DNA from: Apostichopus japonicus
Lineage: Eukaryota; Echinodermata; Holothuroidea; Aspidochirotida; Stichopodidae
Assembly: GCF_037975245.1 (NCBI RefSeq)
Contig: NC_092578.1
Coordinates: 2,303,001-2,367,000 of the forward strand
DNA: 64,000 nucleotides
Direction of reading: 5' to 3'
Each line of letters opens with the position of its first letter. Within the stretch, counting starts at the first letter, position 1. Of this stretch, positions 48,640-60,932 are shown in pieces. Below the pieces are notes generated by a model, which was given only the letters and a program-made list of their open reading frames with translations, had not been told where the DNA came from and made no database searches. A program made the translations under genes and the position numbers.

Positions 48640-51600
48640 GATTGGGTAACGACGAAACAGATCGAAAAAGTTTCAAAGTATTCTTCCTCCAATCGAGTCA
48701 AATTTAGGACAGAGAAAAAGGGGTTTCTATTCCCGGCCTTGTTCGTCGTTGTTATTTGTGTCTTCTTGCTGGTGTAGGGGATAATTTCTTCATGGCATTC
48801 TGCCTGTTGATCTTGGTTGAAGATAATTTTCTGCAGAGAACAAAATGGAAGACGGGATTTTTAAGTCATGCTGGTACAAAATTCTCAGTTTTTTCATCAG
48901 CATATATTAAACCACAAAATTTATTTTATTGTCTTGATGTGAGTTGTCTGTTTAGTAAATAAATAGGTATAATCACATTCACAGAAAGATAACTGTTCTG
49001 TCATAAATTTGTCCCTTACTCTCCCTAATTATAAGATACCATCATTTTGCCATTTCTATAAGCTTGTTTGTTTTCACTTATTACATTAAAACTCTTGAGC
49101 TGAACTCTTATGCCTGGTTGGCACAAATCAAGATAAGAATTTTAACAGTTCTGTCCACTTTTTCAATACTGATATTTCAAGATATAGTGAAGAATTGAAA
49201 GTTAGTTCAATGTTAATTTCCATGTAATTATTTTATAAGGAACAGCTCCAAGTGGACTTCTAAATAAGACAGAACGAAGAAGAAAAACCAAATCCGCGGT
49301 GTTTCTTTCAAGACAACCTACCAGGTCCATTCACAGATCAGAAATGATTAATCTTAAACAAACAACTACTGTTAATAGAAAATTAACTGATTGTAATTAA
49401 ATAAAAACTGAAGAATACCATTTCAATAGCATGGTCCTGAGAATTGAATCACAATCTTTTCCAGAAATTTGCAGAAATAATGGAATCCAAACTAAAAACT
49501 TTTGTGCACAGCATAGTGATTAATGAAACTTTCTCTCAGCTGAAGACAACACAGCAACTTATTAGCACTACATAACCATAAAGCTACTGACTTCGGAATC
49601 TGTGCTATACATCTGAAAAGGACATCTCTGTAAAGAATTTGATTATTAAGTGCAAATATATATGCTTAGTAATCTTTTAAACACAATCAAATCACCTTCA
49701 GGACTGAATTGTTATGATAAGGTTAATCATGCCAAATCTTTTACATTTGCTAGCAGTCTTTTAAGACCCTTTTCTTTGGTTGTCTAACTGTTAAAGTGAT
49801 ATATGCATGGTTTGATGAACACTCATAATACAAATTTACACAGTGTTTGCCTTAAAAAAATCACTGTTTGTGCTAGCAATTGAGAGGCATTTGAAAGAAC
49901 CTTAACCTTACTTTCAAGTAAAACTCTAGTTTGTCCTTGGCAAAACATGGAGCCCCTAATTTCCTTCTTCCTTATAATGCAAGTTGTGGCGTTCACTAAT
50001 TTAAAAAAAAAAAAAACGAGTCCCCATATATGTATATGTAACTTTTGGTAACTCTATAGGATACCACCAGACCAGAATGTACAGCAAAGTCCAGACAATA
50101 TGCAGCTTTAAGCACCCTTTTTCCAAGTTATTGGTGTCCTTATGTTCAAAGTTGGTTAAGCAGAAAATAAACGTTGTAATCAACAAAAACAACGTGACAA
50201 AGAAACCAAACTAACTAATTATCATCACTGTCTGGGGGACCTTTTTTTATATTCTTTTTATCTCTGCTTCATTCAAAGTTTCTGTTATAGTATTTGAAAG
50301 AGATTTATTTAAGTTACTGATCTGTGGCAAAGTGCATACTTTTGTACCATCTTTTTTGTATAATTTAATAAGGAAAAACCCACATAAACTAGTGTCGGAC
50401 ACTCACGCTTGCATGAGAGGGAATTCAAAGGCCATTGTTGAACATGAGGGCAATGCAGTGTGAAAGAAGAAGGAAAATGTTATATTGCCGCAAAAAAAGA
50501 AAGACAAAAATAGAAGGAAAACGTGATGTTTTTACTGTGTTTTTAGCAATGTTTGGCCTTACTGCACCGAGTATATATTCAAAGCTGATTCCATATACAC
50601 AGTACCTATGTGCATTGAATTGTACAGTAACGTTTTCTATATTAATAACCGATGATTTAATGGCTAAGGATTTTGATGGCATATCTATATAATTTCTATG
50701 ATTGTTATTGAGGCCATGATCTGTAATTTGTACATAATAGGATATACCTCAAGCTACAGTAGCTGTGAAATCTATGTAACTTTAACAAACATATATATAT
50801 AGCTGCTACATTTGAGTTATTACTCATTTAATACAAACCAGGAAAGTAATTGTCTCTTGCGGATTTTAGTGACTAGTTAATATTGTCTCATTTGAAGTTT
50901 TTTGCCAAATTTCATTGTTCCTATTATGATTTAGATCTAGACTTAAGTTACAGATGCTTACAGGAATTTCATCTATTCTTTAAAAGTGGCATATTTTACT
51001 ACAAGATTTGTGACAAATTTAACACAGAATTCAGCTTAAAGTACATGAATTAGCCCACCAAGAATGATGTTAAAAGTGCAGAAGCCTGGAGAGTTTTTGT
51101 AAACGATGTTGGACAGAAGCTGTCCCCTATTGAACTAAATAGTTTATAAACACTCTAATCTAGAACATAAAAAATGATAATGATTACAACTGTATGGATT
51201 ACTTTGTAAGGTTAAGGGACATGTCTAAAGTAATATCTTGTGTTTCTCTCTCAGGTAACAAACCAATGCAAAATATAGCAGTTTCCATTATGTCTCCAAA
51301 CTTCCCGCAATTACCCTTGTTTTAGTCAACGTTTCAATCATCAAACTAAGATACCCTACAAGCTTTTTTATGACTTGAACATGATCTAACAAATAAATTT
51401 AAATAATTTATATAATCCCATCAACTTAAAGTGCATCTGAAAATTTCAGTCTTCAGCATATTCTTCGTTATTAAAAATGAATTAACGAACTGTGTTTCAA
51501 AGTTTATCATCTTATAATATTGAAATATTATCTAACCGAATGCAAATAACTGCTTTGTAGTAGAATAATAAGTAAAGAAGGCCTATTTATGTGGTTCAAG

Positions 51601-54600
51601 TTACTACGAGAAGCAATCAAGTACATGATTTACAAATCATAATAAATTTTTTAGATGTGTTTTCAGATGTGTACTATGCAGTAGTCACATGAACTAGATA
51701 ATGTCTGAAGTCAAACACCTACTATTTCATAAGAACTGCGACCTCTCTGAATTATTTACAACACTAATTATGTCATAAAAACTCCCTACCTGAAGTAGTG
51801 TCTAGTGTTGTCCAATAACATCGTTCTTCTTCAGGTCAAAAGTCAAACACATTTATCATAAGTAAATATATGCACGTGCGATACTGAGGAAATCCATACT
51901 TCCACGATACATTGATGAAAGAAAGACTCTGAACCGGCAATTAAAGCTAACGCAACCGTGATCAAACCGTCCATACGGTTTCTCAGACACTTTGAAATGG
52001 CAAAAATGGCATGTTACTAATCCATAAAATGAAATGAAAACTTCTGGTAACGTCGAAAGTGTCATGCACAAGCACTTTTATCGCCAACTTTTTCAGACTT
52101 TAATAGTTGAATAATGTTTGTTTGAGAAGAGATTAAAGAGTGTAATTGGAAGATTTATTGCTGTGAATTGAACTGGAAGACGATGAGTTTTTCCTGGCAA
52201 AAATGAATAATTTGGTATCTATAATAACTGCAAAGTACATTTTTGAATGACTTATATATCTAGTAGATGGCACATGGTGTTGGTAGATTGGTTTGGCTAT
52301 CCCATTCGCTGCATAAAACATGCGTAAAAACCACAAGTTTAGAAGCTCTGGTTTGTTAAAATGTATTTCTCGAAGAAGAACAGTTGGTCAGCTTTTAAAT
52401 GCCCCATTGTGAAAGAAAACAACCCCCTTAAAAAGACCACCAGGTGGATAACCTCATTTTTCAAGAAAAAAAATGCACCACAAATTTTACCTGATATGGG
52501 TGTGCAATGAAATGCTAAATATGATCCTCCCACTATTTCATTGAGTTTCAGCTGTCAATTATGATTCTGTTATTGTGGTTGTTTTTTTTTCTTTTTCAGT
52601 AGAAGTTAAAGTGTGGCAACATATCAGCATGGAAAGGCTTTTAAGCTGGGCTGTACCATTCTTCGTTAGGGTATCGAAACTATTCGCGCCCCGAAAGCTT
52701 TCCCTCCTGGTGGCTGGATCTCACTATTAACCTTCTTCTATTGTTTCTTTGAGCTACATGTCTGCTGACCCAAAAACCTACTAACCTAGCTTTAAGATGT
52801 AATACAAGTGTATGGGTAGATCTATGCATTGTATGACGTGGTGTAAATTAGGAAGCATTATATTCATTCATGTGTGGCCAACCATTCAGAAATAACTCCC
52901 AAGGAATTTCTTTCCACTGTCAGTATGGTTATGTGTAGGTGCATTGCACTCTCTATAGTGTTTGCGATGGATTTTTATGGCTTTATTTTTGCTTTGGAGA
53001 GGCTTAGAGGCATTCATGTTGGCAAGGTAGTAAGATGGAGATCATGAATATGGTGGAGAGATTAACTCCCACATAAAGACAAAGAAATAAGAAAAATATG
53101 GTAAAATAATCAAGCTTTAGAGTACATATATTTTTTTTATTTTGAGAACATGATAGTCATTTCCATGTTTAAAAGCAGCTTATTTAGGTCAAGGCCAAAA
53201 CATGGTTTGTTTGTGCATATATATTGATAATCTATTGTCGAACCGTGTTTAATGTTCTGTACTCTGTAGACAATTTTTGAAAATAGCCATGTGTGTTAAA
53301 AATAGTTTATGGCTTAGTTTCAAAATTATTATTAAAACTCAAAGAATTAATTGACCAAGGTTTAATGATGCATATTTGGTGGTCTCGATTCTGAAAATTT
53401 CTGATAATAACAAATGCAATCGTTTTGTAATGGGTTTATATAGCACACAGTAACAGTCAATGACAGGTTTGACATGGTAGCTACAGTAGAAGAGTGTCTA
53501 TAGCCATTCATCTCTTTGGACCATTAAAAAAAATGTTAGGAGGTTATAATTCATAAAATTAATATGAAAAAAGAGAAAGAATGTGTAGAAGACGAGCAAT
53601 TAACTTGGATGTTAGTCATGAGCTATTCTATTGTTTAAAGAATCTCAATATTCATCTCCCCCACCCCCCCCCCTTTGAATAGGCACCATGTTAAAAATAT
53701 ATAGTACTTAAGTAAATGCTGACAACCAGTACTCTAGGCACTGAATGCTAAATGCTTAAGGAATATCTAATTTTACTATTGTTTGCAATGACGAAAAGTA
53801 ACCCGTTGTCGGACCAACAGTTGTTTTACAATAAAGAGTCCAAACTAAACAAATTCATCAGAATTTCCTATTTGTGAATTTGATATCATTCTGTCAGCTA
53901 ATCTCATACAACCCAAAATCTAAAACATAGCAATATTCAGTATGTTTACGGCATCCTTGGTAATTCCTAAGAGCCAGAACTATAAAACAGAAGTTTTTTG
54001 TTTTTCTGTTTCTGAGAACTGTCCAAGTTTTTCCTATGTGGCATTATTTCAAACTTTTGACCTATCAACAATCGGGTAATTTCTTTCTGAAAACCAGCAT
54101 CTCAGTCATTGCCGCCACCTGTGGTTGGATGTGCCAATGAAATTCAATCGTTATCCTATTGGCCACCTCAGCAGGAAACAGAATTTGAGTAATCAGGTTT
54201 GTCAGAAGAGACAAAAGCATCCGTCTCACAGCTTTAGATTATCTAAACCACCTGCATAGTCATTTCGGCTTTTTCAGTTCCTGGGTTTCGTTTGGCTCTT
54301 TTCTTGAATTTTGTTTATAAGGTTTTTGGGGGTCCACCAAACATTCAAAACAAAATTATGTAAAAACTGATTGTGTTGTCAGTCAAACTTTTACTTAACT
54401 CCAACATTTCTCTGGGTCTCAACTCACAATTTGGACCTTCAATGAAAGTGGAAAGTCAAAGCTAGGAAAACAGCAGTATTTGGGACTTTTAGTTAGAACC
54501 ATCTTTGTTTAACTAGAAATTGCAGGCATCTTAACACATATAAATGTTAACTTTGTGTTGTACTTCTGATGGTGAAATCATATTAAGCAACAATCTACAA

Positions 54601-55300
54601 TTTACCATATATGAGAAAATTCAATGAATAAAAAAAATAAAAAAAATAATAATAATCATAAAAAATGAAAAAAAACCTGAACCATTGTGAAATGTAGCAT
54701 AACAAACATTTCAAACTTGTGTTTGTATTTTTCGTAGTTACATCATATATATATCGTATATTATATCGTATATATTGAATGATTGTCTCGTAATTTACAA
54801 ACCTTTGAAGTTTACACGTACCGTCTACATTTCATCGCTACGGATTGTGTAAAATTTAGCCAGATAATACAAATTTAAAGATATGAGTGGATAAATATGA
54901 TGAAGAATGTAATTATGCTGAATTCCAGCTTTACATCCTCTTTTAACAATCTCTAAATCTACTCATCAATTTGCATAATTTTGTTATATAAATTAACAAA
55001 AATACACAATTGCTCTTAAAGTAGCATCAATTTTACATCACTGTAGCACTTAATCATTCAAATTTGCATTTTTTTGCTCAAATTAAGAGAAATATATACA
55101 CAAAATCATTTCCTATTGCGTAATGAGTCTTTTTACACAAGATGCCGAACAAACACGCACTCACCATATACTTGTGTTGCTGATCAAACGGCTGGTGTCA
55201 AAGCAACTCGGATCTGAATTACAATGTGAGTGATTTAAATAATCTTGGCAGAGAGCAGTTTTAAACAAGAAATTCCACAATGTTGTGGGCATTACCCTAG

Positions 55301-55303
<3 letters not shown>
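48640..55303. other. Intergenic region upstream of the P450
   Basis: This must include the P450 promoter and 5' UTR immediately above 48639, but no TATA-like or other element can be assigned confidently. The rest is AT-rich with no supportable gene. One exon-like segment on the minus strand ends at 55165 (see findings). An A-rich repeat lies at about 54628-54676. Confidence 0.45.

Positions 55304-55393
<90 letters not shown>
55304..55393. repeat. Long pure (AT)45 microsatellite
   Basis: Ninety bases of uninterrupted AT. The long Ile-Tyr reading frames on both strands are artefacts of the repeat. Confidence 0.98.
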
Positions 55394-55395
<2 letters not shown>

Positions 55396-58300
55396 TTCCA
55401 GGTCAGGATGACATCTGTTTGTGTGTGTGTTCATTATGCACCTAACTAATGGCAATTTAGATGAGTTATGGATTTCATTTTTCATATCTTGGTGGTTAAA
55501 TTCCCTGGGAAACATCATCATCATCTAAAGGCCAGGTAGATCTTTATCAGCAAATAGTGTAAACAGAAGGTATAAAATGCATCAATTGATGCAAAAGCTC
55601 AAGGTATTCTTTCAAGTTTCCAAGTGCTGTCAGGTTTTATAACTTTATTATTACTCATAATTGTTCTAAAAATGGCTTTTAAGCTTGGAATATTGGATAA
55701 GAAATATCATCAAGTGTGCCTGTTGTACTGCTGTATTTCTCACAACTTGCGTGTAATTGTTATCCCTTTATGTAAGCTAGGTTAACTCATAATACTTGAA
55801 ACTGTTATTCACTTTTTTTTTACTGTCTCCCTCCCACCCGTCGTGCAAACAACGCAAAGTTACGACGGTTATCTTTTCCTCTGCCATCAAACGTGAACTT
55901 TTTCACCTTTGGCAATTTTACATTTTCTTTTTTTTCTCTGTTGATGTCGGGAGCTTGAAGCCCTCCTTAAAATGTGTTATACTCTCACGAAAGAACATCC
56001 TCGCCCCCGAAAAACTTGCTAAATATGTATCACAGAGCTATACGGTGCCATATATTGGGCACCAACCTGAAAAGTAGGACGAACCAGAGATTTCCTACCG
56101 GTTTGATCCACAAGGCAAAGGATGTCCTCTGAATAGCTCTCTTCAGGATACAATTTGAAAGAATTCTCCTCATGTGAATTCAATTGATTTCACAACTGTG
56201 GGGTCAGTGTTTTACCCTACATACTACTGCTATTTTGTTGATGATGCTCACACATGACACCGATTGCTCGGAAAGTTCACAAAATCCATCGGTTGCCACG
56301 CCGCCGGCGGGTATCACAGGCATTTGGTGAGGGAAATGTCCACACTTGGTTGTCATTATGTGCGTTTTTTTCTGTTCTATTTAATATATCGCTAATTACT
56401 TCATTTCCTGTCAAATATATTACTCTCTGAAATGGTGGTCTTAAATACCACCCTCCCATGTACTATGTTCAGTTTGTGATTTCTTCAATTCATTTGTGAG
56501 GTGAAGAACAGACCTTATTCTTTATGTTGATATGTGGGTCATATCACTACCCTTTACACTCCTATATGTCACCAAAAAGTTTATTGTTTGTGACTTTTTG
56601 TTAGGGGTCGTACAGTTATGCTTCATTCATGACTACTACATGTGTGAATATGAGAAGAATATATCAGTCACTGACTGTGTGTCTCTGGAAGGTAAATTCC
56701 CAAATAGGAATGCAGAAAGCTGTTTAATATTCTTGTGAGCCAAACCATTTGCAGGAAAGGAGTGCATGAATCTGTTTGTTAAACTTGGCAAGATGATTAC
56801 AAATAAGTATTTAACTGTAAAACTAGATTTGTTGGTAATGCTGGCAGTTAAATGTCAGGATTTTATTAACAGATTTCAGATTCACAAACAAACAATAATA
56901 TTTAAAACGGCACAGATTTAGTTCTGTATAGCAAAAGTTTTTGCTAGATTGTTTCTGTCAGTGAGATATATACAATTTGAACAAAGGGTTTTGGTTCATC
57001 CTTTATGATGTCATAATACGAGCTAAAAATATACCCATTGTTCTTGGAATGTCTTAATGTTTTTCGTGCACATGTTGACATAATTTTCTCTTAGTCTGTG
57101 TGCTGATTTAAAGGGATAGTGTGAGTTACAGTAGGTGGACTGCATTCTAACCCTGGAAAGACATGACTAGTCAGAGCAAACTGTTACAAGGATTACTTCT
57201 GGTTTTCCTTTGGACAACCATAGTCTTACTTTGTGGTTGTCTGAAAAAATGTATCAAAATAAACAAAGAATGATCAATGTATGTATGTACAGAATATAGG
57301 AGAATTGTGTAGGTTTGAAAACTATAGAACACCAGCTATGAGCTAGTATAAACTGTAGGCCTACCACAATTTTTGTTCTGTTTCAATATTTCAGTATCTT
57401 CAGAGTAATTAGAGAGGATGATACCAAGTTCTAATTTTTTTCCTATTTTGAGTCGCAATTAATGCAATCAGAATCTGATGTAAACCAACACGTCATCCAA
57501 GCAACGACCAAACAAAGCTGGTTTTGGTTGTCCGAACAGAAACTTGGATGTTTTTTTCGGAGGACCAGAGGCGCATTACGAATTTGCTGACCGACTGACC
57601 GACTTTATGGGATCAAGTTCCTCCCCCAGTTTATGGGGTCACTTTCTCCCCATGTAAGTGTCATGGAATATGAATGAAATAACATATGACAGTAGTATAT
57701 GTAATACTACTTATTAATTCATTTTACAGGTAGTTGGTGTATTACAAAAAAAAAAGAACTTTGGTATTATATATTTTATTAAGTAATGAGTCTATATTAG
57801 TGTCCTGTTGTAGTTTTGCGGATGGAGTTTGACTGCTGTTAACATCATCCACACATGAGCACAGTTAGGATCTTTGCACTAAACTTTTATGTCAGTGAAT
57901 ATTCCCCTTTAAGAAATAACTCCACTGACAATTTAGTTTACTTTCACTATATGGTATGACCCAGAAACTGAGTTTTTGGCGCCTCCTACTGTTTAGAAAG
58001 GTTTCTCATCATCGGGGGAGCCAATTAAGTTTTTGATGATAGCGGTTTATATACTACGGTAAGAGAACATTGCTCTTTGAGAATATATATATTTCCTCCT
58101 CCTCTCCTAAATGGGACATTGAGACAGCACGAGGGAAAAAAAGATAAAAAAACACGAAAGGAAAGGAAAAGCCCAAATATGATAAAAACAAGAACAGGTG
58201 CACAAACTTTGAAGAATATACCCAACTTTTACTACATATATTTTATGCAAAAAACTAAGTCTTAATGGTAATTAGTTAAAACCTGGAGTAAAATATTGAT

Positions 58301-58780
58301 CATGAATGAAATAGTACAAAAAACTTCTGCTACAAATCCTTACAAGAACAATTCTCAGTGTTCTTTTTATGTAGAAAACCAGAAATACACACACATACAC
58401 ACAACAAACCTACACTACATCACACCACATTAAAGCACACTACACTACACTAGAGCTTAACAGTATCTGATTTACAGACTGAAAGGAACTGAATTCTGAA
58501 AAATTATGCCATTACCACACCTCCCCCATTTCTGTATAAAAAGTACAGAAAAGAAAGGAAAAATATCACCTTTTTCTTTATTGGAATGTCAATTTTGTAT
58601 CTCTCAATCATAACTATTGATGGATAGCAAGTACTCTTCTAGGAACTCAGAAGCAAATTCACTTATGTCTACCTCTCTTTATTATTTTCTAATAGTAATA
58701 TAATTGCAACACTGAGGTAATTGCTTGGTGCTAAATTTACTTCACTCCTCTCTTACTAGTCTCATCTCTGTTTATACACT
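55394..58780. other. Intergenic region, no gene seen
   Basis: Only short random-looking ORFs are present. An ACAC/CTACA-rich simple repeat occurs at 58385-58453. Confidence 0.5.
58385..58453. repeat. CA/CTACA-rich simple repeat
   Basis: ACACACACATACACAC grades into ACTACA and CACTACACTACAC words. Confidence 0.8.
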
Positions 58781-58786
58781 CTGATC

Positions 58787-59365
58787 CAGGTTACCCCTGT
58801 TGGCCCACTTCAAGGTTACCCAGTTGACCCACTCCCAGGTCACTCCTACATATTGACCCACTCCCAGGTCACTCCTATTGACCCACTTCCAGTTCATCCC
58901 TGTTGACCCACTTCCAGGTCACTCTTGTTGACCCACTTCCAGGTCACTCTTACTGAACCACTTCTGTTGACCCACTTTTAGACCATCCCTGTTGAGTGGT
59001 TCCATGTCACTCCTATTGACCCACTTCCAGTTCATCCCTGTTGACCCACTTCCAGGTCACTCTTGTTGACCCACTCCCGGGTCACTCTTACTGAACCACT
59101 TCTGTTGACCCACTTTCAGACCATCCCTGTTGACCCACTTCCATGTCACTCCTATTGACCCACTTCCAGTTTATCCCTGTAGACCCATTTCCAGGTCACT
59201 CTTGTTGACCCACTCCCAGGTCACTCTTTCTGAACCACTTCTGTTGACCCACTTTCAGACCATCCATGTTGACCCACTTCCAGTTCATCCCTGTTGACCC
59301 ACTCCCAGGTCACTCCCTATTGACCCACTCTCATGTCATCCCTGTTGACCCACTTCCAGGTCACC
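58787..59365. repeat. Minisatellite, 25-bp unit with about 139-bp higher-order period
   Basis: The unit TTGTTGACCCACTTCCAGGT + CACTC is repeated more than twenty times with variants. Marker variants (TATTGACCC at 58876, 59014 and 59153, and TACTGAACCACTTCTG) recur every 138-139 bp, showing multi-unit blocks amplified together. The 25-bp unit rotates reading frame, so it is not coding. Confidence 0.92.
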
Positions 59366-60563
59366 ACTTCCTCTTTCTTCCAAATCTATCATTCTAATGG
59401 CAGATTTTTTGTCCAGTGAACTGTTTTCACCCCTCTTTAGTGACTCAGTTGCGAATAGGTAAGTGATGGTCAATCTGAATGGTCAGTTAAAAGGTCAATA
59501 ACTAAGGACTCATATTTCATATCTGTCTATTTCCAAATGCTTATATGTAACATATATTTTACAAACCCTAGCTGATAGAGCTCACAAGCAAATTCATTTC
59601 AACATTTAAACTTTTTTGGTCATTATTTAAATTCAAAGTTTATTAGTGATGCTAGTAAACTGCATTTTTATGACATTTTTAATAGTATAAAAGAGTGTTG
59701 CAAATTGACCAGCTGGAAAAAAATAAATAATGTTTAACATTGTATATAGAACATTATATAGATCTGATAATTAGAATAATGTTAACCGTTTTAAAGTTCT
59801 TCTTACAAATGTTATTACAGGGTTGGAAATCAGACCTTGAAGGTCGAGTGCCATTTCACTTTTGATTGAAATGACCTTGATTTTGCAATGTGTCAGTGCT
59901 AACTCCGATCATGCACGATGACATTAATGCTCTTAATATCAAATGGTCTCGATATTAATCTACAGCATTAGGAAGTTTGCAGGGGTAGACTACTCTTTAT
60001 AGTAGAACATACATCTAACTTCTTTAATACAGGTCTCCATAATCCTAATTATTTACCTCATAAAATTTATTAGCCTTGATTTTTTTAATCAATACATTTT
60101 AGTTCACTGCTCTAGAGACCATTCATCCTTCTAGGAAAAAAACCAGCAATGAAGGAAGATGAGGGGGAGGGACAATCGTTTTCGTGCGTCCATGTCGTCG
60201 TGGCAGACTGCCTACTAAATTCTGTGGTTGCACCCCTGTGGAGGTCGTTTTACAAATGGTACTGGTCGTACTTCCCAAAATAATGATCCATAATGAAACA
60301 TGGCTGTACACAGCGAGATAATTTGTTGGAATGGCAAGACGTCCTTCTTGGAATCTTGTCTTATTGAGGTTAATGTACTCTGATTTAGAGACAGTTTATG
60401 TTGGACATTAATAACTGTCTCGTAAAAAACAAATCTCACATTTCCTCTTAAGCGCTCGAAAATTGGACGAAAATTTGCAACAAAATGGAAGGACATTGTT
60501 GTAAACTTTGGAACAAAAGGGTTGTGAAGGAAACATGATTGGTTTCTTTGGTTGATTAATATT
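59366..60563. other. Non-coding stretch between minisatellite and hAT-like element
   Basis: No supportable gene. A short exon-like segment (59417-59458) is noted in the findings. Confidence 0.45.
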
Positions 60564-60932
60564 CAGGGGTTGGCAACCTTTTTGAATAAATGGGCCAGAT
60601 ATAAGGAGTGAAAAATTGACTGGGCCGCACTTTACCAGCGACCTGCTGTTGATTTCAAACCTTTGATTCCGAGGACTTTCAAGCAATAGGTGTGTGTACT
60701 TAATCTGTATTCACAAAAACATAATGTCAATACAGTACAGTTGATCATTAATGGGATAGTAGGCCTACCTGACAGCATCATTAGTGCAGATAAATTCTAA
60801 GCAGCTAGCATTTTTTTGTGATGATGTAAAATAGATTGATATTTTTTTCTTTTTCTTGAGACATCTCACGGGCCGCAAAAAAATCACTGGCGGGCCGCAT
60901 GTGGCCCGCGGGCCGTAGGTTGCCCACCCCTG
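60564..60932. mobile_element. Non-autonomous hAT-like element with both termini (369 bp)
   Basis: The left end is CAGGGGTTGGCAACC; the right end read inward is CAGGGGTGGGCAACC (14 of 15 match). GC-rich subterminal blocks (GGGCCGC, GGCCCGCGGGCC) flank an AT-rich core, and there is no ORF of transposase character. The flanks do not show a matching 8-bp duplication (TTAATATT versus GTCTTAGA). The right flank resembles the hAT target preference. The fragment at 37846 belongs to the same family in opposite orientation. Confidence 0.8.

Noticed and set aside
55245-55524. Ile-Tyr repeat ORFs on both strands
   Set aside because: Direct translation of the pure AT microsatellite.
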